This document shows positions 6,433 through 12,591 of a DNA stretch of 14,164 nucleotides, in pieces. This stretch comes from Aurantimonas sp036252795. GTDB lineage: Bacteria; Pseudomonadota; Alphaproteobacteria; Rhizobiales; Rhizobiaceae. The DNA lies in contig DASYHY010000296.1 in the NCBI GenBank assembly GCA_036252795.1, forward strand, positions 1-14,164. The letters are read 5' to 3'. How positions within the stretch are numbered: position 1 is the first letter of the stretch; each line of letters opens with the position of its first letter. A program made the position numbers and the translations under genes. The notes below the pieces were generated by a model, which worked only from the letters and a program-made list of their open reading frames with translations, searched no databases and was not told the DNA's origin.

Positions 6433-7650
6433 CTACTCGTGCTGCGCGCGGGCATGAGCCGCGTCGGTCCCGGACGTCCTCGACTTGCGGAAGACGCCGC
6501 CGATGCGGCGCAGGCCCTCCATGATGCCGCCGGGCAGGAAGATGACGATGACCATGAACAGCAGGCCGAGCGTCAGGTGCCAGCCCTCGCCGACGAAGGG
6601 ACTGGTGATCTCGACCGCGGCGATCTGGGCCCAGTCCGGCAGGAAGTCGAAGGCCCGATGGAGATACGCGTCGTTGAAGGAGGAGAAGATCTGCTCGAGG
6701 TACTTCATCACCGCGGCGCCGATCACCGGGCCGAGCAACGTGCCGACGCCGCCGAGGATCGTCATCAGCACGACCTCGCCGGAAGCCGTCCACTGCATCC
6801 GTTCCGCGCCGGCCAGCGGATCGGTCACCGCCAGAAGGCCGCCGGCAAGGCCGGCATACATGCCGGAGATGACGAAGGCGGTCAGCAGGTACGGGCGGGA
6901 GTGGAAGCCGGTGTAGCCCATCCGGTTCTGGTTCGACTTGATGGCGAAGAGCATCATGCCGAAGGTCGAATTGCGGATCCTCAGCGCCAGGAAGAAGCCG
7001 AGGATCAGCAGGATCGCGCAGAAATAGAACCCCGGATAGCCCTGCAGCTCGATCCCGAAGAAGTTCGGCGACGGCAGGGCCGCGCCGGCCTCGCCGAAGG
7101 CGCGGTCGATCACGCGCGGATCGGACCGCGAGATCTGCAGCCCCGTCTCGCCGTTGGTGATCGGCGTCAGCACCGAATAGGCGAGATTGTACGACATCTG
7201 CGCGAAGGCGAGAGTCAGGATCGAGAAGTAGATGCCGGCGCGGCGCAGGCAGATATAGCCGATCGCCAGCGCGAAGATGCCGGCCACGAGGATCGCGAAC
7301 GGGATCGCGATGACCGCGTTCATCGACAGGAGCTTGAACATCCACACCGCGGCGTATGATCCGGTGCCCAGGAAGGCGGCATGGCCGAAGGAGAGGTAGC
7401 CGGAGAAGCCGAACAGGATGTTGAAGCCGATCGCGAAGATCCCGAAGATCGCGAATTTCTGAAGGATGTCCGGGTAGCCGGCGCCAATCGGGGCGAGCCA
7501 GATCGGCATGGTCAGGACGGCTGCGGCGAAGATCGCGGTGTAGGCGAAGTCGCCCCCCGTGGTCGCGAAGAAGGGCCGGTCGCCGCGGGTCTTGCTTGTC
7601 GTCTCGTGCGGCGTGCCGCCGAGGTCGCTGGAAGTAATGGCGCTGTTCAT
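6433..7650 (-). CDS. livM: Branched-chain amino acid/amide-type ABC transporter permease LivM
   Basis: Inner-membrane permease subunit that pairs with LivH to form the substrate channel. The 405 residues are somewhat longer than many LivM proteins: there is a polar N-terminal extension of about 30 residues and a basic C-terminal tail after the last helix. About ten hydrophobic segments are visible. Family motifs include NILFGFSGYLSFGHAAFLGTG (split over 78-98), the RIRNSTFGMMLFAIKSN coupling-helix region, FVISGMYAGLAGGLLA, and GEVVLMTILGGVGTLLGPVIGA. The start at 7650 lies three bases after the livH stop and uses a GGAGG site inside the end of livH. The long loop around FGEAGAALPSPNFFGIELQGYPGFYF is probably periplasmic. 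Confidence 0.95.
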   Translation of the reverse strand: MNSAITSSDLGGTPHETTSKTRGDRPFFATTGGDFAYTAIFAAAVLTMPIWLAPIGAGYPDILQKFAIFGIFAIGFNILFGFSGYLSFGHAAFLGTGSYAAVWMFKLLSMNAVIAIPFAILVAGIFALAIGYICLRRAGIYFSILTLAFAQMSYNLAYSVLTPITNGETGLQISRSDPRVIDRAFGEAGAALPSPNFFGIELQGYPGFYFCAILLILGFFLALRIRNSTFGMMLFAIKSNQNRMGYTGFHSRPYLLTAFVISGMYAGLAGGLLAVTDPLAGAERMQWTASGEVVLMTILGGVGTLLGPVIGAAVMKYLEQIFSSFNDAYLHRAFDFLPDWAQIAAVEITSPFVGEGWHLTLGLLFMVIVIFLPGGIMEGLRRIGGVFRKSRTSGTDAAHARAQHE

Positions 7651-7653
7651 CGA

Positions 7654-8667
7654 TCAGGCCTCCATGACGCCCTTGCGGCCCATCAGTCCGCGCGGGCGAA
7701 CCAGCAGGACGATGACGGCGACAAGGTAGATGATGATCTGGTCGATGCCCGGCAGGATGGCCTTGATCTCGGTCATCGAGGAGAAGGACTGCAGGATCCC
7801 GAGGAGGAAGCCGGCGACCACAGCGCCACCCAGCGAGCCCATGCCGCCGACCACGACGACGACGAAGGACAGCACCAGGAAGTCCATGCCGAGATGGTAG
7901 TTGGGCGACAGGATCGGCGTGTACATGACGCCGGCGAGGCCGGCGACGACGGCCGCGATGCCGAAGACGATCGAGAACTTGCGACCGATATTGATGCCGA
8001 GGAGTCCGACGGTCTCCCGGTCCGCCATGCCGGCACGCACGACCATGCCGAATGTCGTCAGTTGCAGGAAGGCGAACACAGCGCCGATCACGGCAAGGGA
8101 GAACAGGAAGTAGACGATGCGCCACATCGGGTAGCTGAGGCCGGTGACGCCGAACCACTGGCCGATATCGGCGCTGCCGGCGAAGGCGGGCGGCGCGGTC
8201 ATCGGGATGGGGTTGGCGCCGAAATAATGCTTGACGATTTCCTGCAGGACGATGGCGAGACCGAAGGTCACCAGGATCTGCTCGGCATGGCTGCGCTTGT
8301 AGAAGAAGCGGATGAGGCCACGCTCCATCGCCAGCCCGACGAGCAGCATGAACGGGATCGCCACGAGTATCGACAGCGGTACGGACCAATCGAGGATCGT
8401 GCGGCCGGTATCGCCAAACCAGATCTCCAGATACGGAACTTCCTTGTAGGCCTCGAAGAAGGTGACGCTTTCGTCGCGGATGCGTTCGGAGGCCGACAGC
8501 ACCATCCCGAAGGCGACGGCGCAGAAGGCGCCGAGCATGAACAGGGCGCCGTGGGCGAAATTGACCACCCCCAGCGTGCCGAAGATCAGGGTCAGGCCGA
8601 GGGCGATGAGCGCATAGGCTCCCCCCTTGTCCAGGCCGTTCAGGATCTGAAGAATGATGGCGTCCAT
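7654..8667 (-). CDS. livH: Branched-chain amino acid/amide-type ABC transporter permease LivH
   Basis: Inner-membrane permease partner of LivM. The 337 residues exceed the roughly 300 of typical LivH mainly because of a polar, acidic insertion at about 58-95 (SASERIRDESVTFFEAYKEV and beyond) that should face the periplasm. The N-terminus ILNGLDKGGAYALIALGLTL followed by GTLGVVNFAHGALFMLGA is the classic LivH signature. The coupling segment RAGMADRETVGLLGINIGRK and the GGMGSLGGAVVAGFLLGIL block near the C-terminus agree. The start at 8667 was chosen because it begins the conserved N-terminus. Ribosome site is poorly placed: AAGGGG only three bases away or AGGAG fourteen bases away. It lies 183 bp after the binding-protein gene. 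Confidence 0.94.
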   Translation of the reverse strand: MDAIILQILNGLDKGGAYALIALGLTLIFGTLGVVNFAHGALFMLGAFCAVAFGMVLSASERIRDESVTFFEAYKEVPYLEIWFGDTGRTILDWSVPLSILVAIPFMLLVGLAMERGLIRFFYKRSHAEQILVTFGLAIVLQEIVKHYFGANPIPMTAPPAFAGSADIGQWFGVTGLSYPMWRIVYFLFSLAVIGAVFAFLQLTTFGMVVRAGMADRETVGLLGINIGRKFSIVFGIAAVVAGLAGVMYTPILSPNYHLGMDFLVLSFVVVVVGGMGSLGGAVVAGFLLGILQSFSSMTEIKAILPGIDQIIIYLVAVIVLLVRPRGLMGRKGVMEA

Positions 8668-8808
8668 GGGCCCCTTGGTCGCTCCTGGCGTTGTCGCTTC
8701 GTCGTGTGGTGCCGGCCCGCACGGCTCGGGCGCGCGGCATTCGGTGCTTCGCGTGACCGTCGCCAGGAGGCCGGCAGGTATCGTAGCAGCTCTTCGATGG
8801 CGAACGGC

Positions 8809-8828
8809 CGCCGGCATCTCTGCCGGCG
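8809..8828 (-). repeat. Hairpin between the binding-protein gene and livH
   Basis: CGCCGGCA-TCTC-TGCCGGCG is a perfect 8-bp stem with a four-base loop, starting 22 bases past the binding-protein stop in the direction of transcription. No T run follows. As between tctC and tctA, it could protect the upstream mRNA so that the binding protein is made in excess. The rest of this 183-bp gap holds no gene that I can support; a 9-bp inverted match (8682-8690 with 8761-8769) includes the AGGAG in front of livH but may be chance. Confidence 0.45.
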
Positions 8829-8850
8829 ACCGAATGCTGTCAGCGACTGG

Positions 8851-10209
8851 TCAGCATTCCTTGGCGTCGTACGGCCCGAGTTCGCCGCCGAAGATCGACG
8901 GGTCGTAGGTGACGTCGTCACGCGGCACGACCTTGACGATCTCCATCAGGTCGAACTGGTTGGTCGGCTCCTGCTTGCCGCGCACGACGAGCACGTCCTT
9001 GAAGCACTGATGGTCGTCGGCGCGGTAGAGCGTCGGACCATTGCCCATGCCGTCGAACTCGAAGCCTTCCAGCGCCTTGATGAGCTCCGGCGGATAGAAC
9101 GTCCCGGCGGTCTCGGCGGCGTTGGCATAGAGCAGCGTCTGGACGTAGCAGGTGTGGGCGGCCTGTGACGGCGGGCTGCCGAACTCCTCGCCGAACGACT
9201 TCGAGAACGCCTGCGTGGCGGCGTTGTCGAGCTTCCAGTCCCAGTTCGCGGTGCCGAGGATGCCCTTCACGGCCTCGCCGGCACCCTGCGCCATCAGCTC
9301 CGAGAACAGCGGCACGACGATCTGGAAGTCCTTGCCGTTGGCCTGCTTGGAACGCATGTCGAACTGGGTGACGGCCTGGCGCAGCGAGTTGACCATGTCG
9401 CCGCCGTAATGGTTCAGGATCAGGACGTCGGCGCCCGAATTCAGGACCGGCGTCAGATACTGCGAGAAGTCGCCGGCGCCGAGCGGGGTGCGAACGGCTT
9501 CCACCGTCTCCCAGCCGAGCGCTTCGGTGGCGTTCTTGATCGATTCCTCCTGGGTCCAGCCCCAGGTGTAGTCGGCGGTCAGGTGATAGGCGCGGCGATC
9601 CGTGCCGTATTCCTCGGCCAGGATCGGCCCGAGTGCCTCGCCGGACATGTAGGCGTTGAAGAAATGGCGGAAGCCGTAGCGCCGCTTGTCCTTGCCGGTG
9701 GTGTCGTTGGAATGGGTCAGGCCGGCCATGAAGACGACGCCCATCTCCTGGCACAGCGACTGCACGGCAACGGCGACGCCCGATGACGAGCCGCCGGAGA
9801 TCATGATCGCCTGGTCGGCTTCGATCATCCGCTTGGCCGAGGCGCGCGCCGCGTCCGACTTTGTCTGGGTGTCGCCGGTCACGAAGGCGACCTTCTTGCC
9901 GAGGATGCCGTTGCCCTTGAGGCTCGAGGGCTGCATCGTCGACAGCATGCCGCCGTCGCCTTCGCCGTTCAGATGCTTGACCGCCAGCTGGAACGCCCGC
10001 AGCTCGTCCGCGCCCTCGTCGGCGTAGGGGCCCGACTGCGGCACGTTGAAGCCGAGCGTCACGGTGCTGCCGGACGGATTGTTGCAGAAGGCCTGGTCCT
10101 GCGCCCAGGCCCCGCGCGTGAAGACATGCGGCATGGCGAGGCCGGCGGTGATTCCGGCGCCGGTGGTCAGCAGTCGACGACGGGTCCACCCGTCCTTGAT
10201 GAATGTCAT
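8851..10209 (-). CDS. Tat-exported substrate-binding protein of the Liv-type ABC transporter
   Basis: Periplasmic type I binding protein that delivers substrate to LivHM. The 452 residues are much longer than E. coli LivJ/LivK (about 345-370 as mature or precursor). The N-terminus has a twin-arginine signal: TRRRLLTTGAG (9-19), a hydrophobic stretch and AWA (34-36) before QDQ. The mature protein shows the family's TLGFNVPQSGPYADEG opening (51-66), ADQAIMISGGSSSGVAVAVQ (131-150) and a TADYTWGWTQEE segment (211-222). Five cysteines lie outside the signal (42, 153, 354, 402 and the last residue, 452). ATG at 10209 has GGAGGG seven bases upstream. It is the first gene of the operon and diverges from ivd. 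It does not look like UrtA or a standard LivJ, so the substrate is open: branched-chain amino acid, amide or a related acid. Confidence 0.92.
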   Translation of the reverse strand: MTFIKDGWTRRRLLTTGAGITAGLAMPHVFTRGAWAQDQAFCNNPSGSTVTLGFNVPQSGPYADEGADELRAFQLAVKHLNGEGDGGMLSTMQPSSLKGNGILGKKVAFVTGDTQTKSDAARASAKRMIEADQAIMISGGSSSGVAVAVQSLCQEMGVVFMAGLTHSNDTTGKDKRRYGFRHFFNAYMSGEALGPILAEEYGTDRRAYHLTADYTWGWTQEESIKNATEALGWETVEAVRTPLGAGDFSQYLTPVLNSGADVLILNHYGGDMVNSLRQAVTQFDMRSKQANGKDFQIVVPLFSELMAQGAGEAVKGILGTANWDWKLDNAATQAFSKSFGEEFGSPPSQAAHTCYVQTLLYANAAETAGTFYPPELIKALEGFEFDGMGNGPTLYRADDHQCFKDVLVVRGKQEPTNQFDLMEIVKVVPRDDVTYDPSIFGGELGPYDAKEC

Positions 10210-10499
10210 GAAGTCACCCTCCCGATTATTTCGTTCCGACCGTTGCGGCAGATAGAAGTACGCCTCGATCGCCCGCCATTTGAGCTGGCCGGATGGCGCG
10301 TATCGTCCACAACCGCGGCGGTCTTGACTATTAGACTTTCGGACCAACTGTCGAAATGAGCGCAAGAATGCTGCCATGCAGCATGTATCTTCCGATATAT
10401 ACTGCGCTGCACCATTGGCCATGCGAGAGGCGGCTGGCCGATCCTATTGCGCGCGCGGCTGTAATGGCGGACGGTCCGGCCGGGAGGAACAGGACAACG
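10210..10499. promoter_or_regulatory. Divergent control region between the ABC operon and ivd
   Basis: A 290-bp non-coding stretch separates two genes transcribed away from each other, so it must hold both promoters. It is lower in GC than its surroundings in the middle (about 10320-10405). Visible parts are TTGACT on the plus strand (10324-10329), an AT-rich TATATACT (10396-10403) that could be a -10 for ivd but without a good -35 at 17-18 bases, and a dyad described separately. An isolated TTTCG...CGAAA pair (10337-10341, 10352-10356) is also present. No gene is supported here; the upstream extensions of both flanking frames are not coding. Confidence 0.6.
10377..10411. promoter_or_regulatory. 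Interrupted dyad, candidate operator upstream of ivd
   Basis: The outer arms TGCAGC (10377-10382) and GCTGCA (10406-10411) are perfect complements. Between them ATGTATC-TTCC-GATATAT (10383-10400) forms a second dyad with one mismatch in seven. A third, CATGC-A-GCATG (10375-10385), overlaps the left edge. It sits 90-120 bases before ivd, next to the AT-rich possible -10. It could bind a regulator controlling ivd, the ABC operon or both. No leucine-pathway regulator such as LiuR is in the window, so the protein is unknown. Confidence 0.4.
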
Positions 10500-11663
10500 A
10501 TGTTCGACAGGGACATGAACTTCGCCCTCGGCGACGACGTCGACGCGCTCCGCGACATGGTCCGCCGCTTCGCACAGGACAGGATCGCGCCGCATGCCGC
10601 CGCCATCGACGCCGCCAACGCGTTCCCCGACGCGTTGTGGCGCGAATTAGGAGCGCTCGGCCTGCTCGGCATCACCGTGGAGGAGGAATTCGGTGGCTCG
10701 GGCATGGGCTATCTGGCCCATTGCGTGGCGATGGAGGAAATCTCCCGCGCCTCGGCCTCGGTGGGGCTTTCCTACGGCGCCCATTCCAATCTCTGCGTCA
10801 ACCAGATCCGGCGCAACGGCACGCCGGAGCAGAAGCGCCGCTACCTGCCGAAGCTGATCTCCGGCGAACATGTCGGCGCGCTGGCGATGTCGGAGACGGG
10901 GGCGGGGTCCGATGTCGTGAGCATGAAGCTGCGGGCCGAGAAGCGGGGCGACCGCTTCGTGCTCAACGGCACCAAGATGTGGATCACCAACGGTCCCGAC
11001 GCCGCGACGCTGGTGGTCTACGCCAGCACCGCGCCGGAGGCGGGGCCGCGCGGCATCACCGCCTTCCTGGTCGAGAAGGGGATGACCGGCTTTTCCACCG
11101 GGCAGAAGCTCGACAAGCTCGGCATGCGCGGTTCCAACACGTGCGAGCTGATCTTCGAGGACTGCGCGGTGCCGGTCGAGAACGTTCTGGGCGAGGAGGG
11201 CGGCGGCGTGAAGGTGCTGATGAGCGGTCTCGACTACGAGCGCGTCGTGCTCTCGGCCGGCCCGCTCGGCATCATGGCCGCCTGCATGGACGTCGTCATG
11301 CCCTATGTGCACGAGCGTCGGCAGTTCGGCCAGGCGATCGGCGAGTTCCAGCTGATGCAGGGCAAGCTCGCCGACATGTACGTGACGATGAATGCCTGCC
11401 GCGCCTATGTCTACGCCGTGGCGGCGGCCTGCGACCGGGGCGAGACCAGCCGCAAGGACGCCGCCGGCTGCATCCTCTACGCCGCCGAGAAGGCGACGCA
11501 GACGGCGCTGGAGGCGATCCAGGCGCTCGGCGGCAACGGCTATGTCAGCGACTATCCGACCGGCAGGCTGCTGCGCGACGCCAAGCTCTACGAGATCGGC
11601 GCCGGCACCAGCGAGATCCGCCGCATGCTGATCGGCCGCGAGCTGTTCCGGGAGACGGCCTGA
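10500..11663 (+). CDS. ivd: Isovaleryl-CoA dehydrogenase
   Basis: FAD enzyme of leucine degradation that oxidises isovaleryl-CoA to 3-methylcrotonyl-CoA and passes electrons to electron-transferring flavoprotein. The 387 residues are the full family length. FAD/substrate motifs are AMSETGAGSD (129-138) and WITNG (161-165). The catalytic base is E247 in GLDYERVVL, the position used by isovaleryl-CoA dehydrogenase, while the place where most acyl-CoA dehydrogenases carry their glutamate reads IGAGTSE (367-372), with alanine; this combination separates it from short- and medium-chain enzymes. The chosen ATG at 10500 has GGGAGGAACAGGA upstream; a second ATG five codons later is possible. It is the first gene of the catabolic operon and diverges from the ABC importer. 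The next step's carboxylase subunit follows two genes later. Confidence 0.97.
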   Translation: MFDRDMNFALGDDVDALRDMVRRFAQDRIAPHAAAIDAANAFPDALWRELGALGLLGITVEEEFGGSGMGYLAHCVAMEEISRASASVGLSYGAHSNLCVNQIRRNGTPEQKRRYLPKLISGEHVGALAMSETGAGSDVVSMKLRAEKRGDRFVLNGTKMWITNGPDAATLVVYASTAPEAGPRGITAFLVEKGMTGFSTGQKLDKLGMRGSNTCELIFEDCAVPVENVLGEEGGGVKVLMSGLDYERVVLSAGPLGIMAACMDVVMPYVHERRQFGQAIGEFQLMQGKLADMYVTMNACRAYVYAVAAACDRGETSRKDAAGCILYAAEKATQTALEAIQALGGNGYVSDYPTGRLLRDAKLYEIGAGTSEIRRMLIGRELFRETA

Positions 11664-11793
11664 CCGGCGAAGGAGCCGGCACTCCCCCGACGGGCAAAAC
11701 CTATTGATCCCGTCGGCCTTGCCGTCATCTCTTCCGGTTCGTCGTCGGCCTCTTGAGGAAGTGGCGGCCGATCCGCCCGGGGAAAGCGGGCGG
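11664..11793 (+). repeat. Three successive inverted repeats in the gap after ivd
   Basis: The 155-bp gap holds CCGGC-gaagga-GCCGG (11664-11679) right after the ivd stop, CCGACGGG-14 nt-CCCGTCGG (11687-11716, perfect 8 bp), and CCGCCCG-gggaaag-CGGGCGG (11773-11793, perfect 7 bp), the last ending about 13 bases before the ribosome site of the next gene. None has a T run. Possible roles are mRNA processing, partial attenuation or a translation-controlling leader; all are inference. Confidence 0.4.
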
Positions 11794-11818
11794 GAGCGCC
11801 GAGAGAAGGGAGCATGCC

Positions 11819-12544
11819 ATGCCGGAAAACCAGTTCGCGGGCCTGAAGGCGGTCTTCATCAACTGCACGCTCAAGCCGACGAAGCAGGGGCCGTCGCATA
11901 CCGAGCGGCTGATGAGGGACTCGATCTCGATCATGCAGAAGAACGGCGTGAGCGTCGACTATCTGCGCGCCGCCGATCACCGGATCGCTTTTGGCGTGCA
12001 GCCGGACATGCGGGAGACTGGCACTGCGGTCGACGACTGGCCGGAGATCATCTGGCCGAAGGTGAGGGACGCGCACATCCTCGTCCTCGGGACGCCGATC
12101 TGGCTGGGAGAGGAATCGTCCCTCTGCCGCGTAATCATCGAGCGCCTCTATGCCCATTCCGGGCAGACGCAGGAGAACGGCCAGTACGTCTTCTACGGCA
12201 AGGCCGGCGGCTGCATCGTCACCGGCAACGAGGACGGCCTGAAGCACGTCTCGATGACCTGCCTCTACGCGTTGCAGCACGTCGGCTACACGATTCCGCC
12301 GCAGTCGGAGGCCGGCTGGGTCGGCGATGCCGGTCCCGGGCCCTCCTACGGCGACGAGCTAGACGACGGCAGCCACGCCGGCCTCGACAACGACTTCACC
12401 CGGCAGAAGCTGACCTTCATGACGTGGAACCTCATGAACATGGGGCGGATCTTCGCCGATTCCGGCGGCTTTCCGCTGCGCGGAAACTCCCTCACGCGAT
12501 GGAAGCAGGGCGAGCGCTTCGACCATCCCTGCGCCAAGTCATGA
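11819..12544 (+). CDS. Flavodoxin-fold NAD(P)H-dependent oxidoreductase
   Basis: Small soluble FMN-binding protein of 241 residues, likely an NAD(P)H:quinone, FMN or related reductase. The flavodoxin-like fold is seen in the first strand and phosphate loop (AVFINCTLKPTKQGPSHTE, 11-29, with the final SHTE matching the usual SNT/SHT), the second strand and loop LVLGTPIWLGEESSLCRVII (88-107), and KAGGCIVTGNEDG (128-140) at the third flavin loop. The C-terminal region MTWNLMNMGRIFADSGG is also typical. The start at 11819 has AAGGGAG seven bases upstream; the frame is open 22 codons further but without a better start. It lies 155 bp after ivd and 34 bp before mccB on the same strand. No standard leucine-pathway step needs it, so its substrate is unknown. 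Confidence 0.85.
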   Translation: MPENQFAGLKAVFINCTLKPTKQGPSHTERLMRDSISIMQKNGVSVDYLRAADHRIAFGVQPDMRETGTAVDDWPEIIWPKVRDAHILVLGTPIWLGEESSLCRVIIERLYAHSGQTQENGQYVFYGKAGGCIVTGNEDGLKHVSMTCLYALQHVGYTIPPQSEAGWVGDAGPGPSYGDELDDGSHAGLDNDFTRQKLTFMTWNLMNMGRIFADSGGFPLRGNSLTRWKQGERFDHPCAKS

Positions 12545-12591
12545 TCGACCTTCGCACCCTTTTCCGCTGGCGCATCCCATGTCCCGCCTGA
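12541..12591 (+). other. 16-codon ORF bridging the flavodoxin-like gene and mccB
   Basis: An ATG at 12541 overlaps the stop of the preceding gene as ATGA and opens a 16-codon frame (MIDLRTLFRWRIPCPA) that ends at TGA 12589-12591, 13 bases beyond the mccB start at 12579. Since mccB has no clear ribosome site, ribosomes reading this mini-frame could deliver themselves to the mccB start. The layout is seen directly; translation is not shown, and the frame could be chance. Confidence 0.25.

Noticed and set aside
6422..8740. Upstream part of a 1024-codon open frame ending with livG
   Set aside because: Only the last 251 codons are LivG. The rest runs in another phase through livM and livH, is arginine/proline-rich low-complexity sequence and has no family features. 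It is a GC-codon artefact, not a fusion protein.
10324..10352. A complete sigma-70 promoter starting at TTGACT
   Set aside because: No acceptable -10 hexamer lies 16-18 bases downstream, so only the hexamer is noted.
10210..10422. N-terminal extension of the ABC binding protein
   Set aside because: It would put 71 residues before the Tat signal and use the shared promoter region; the ATG at 10209 has a good ribosome site.
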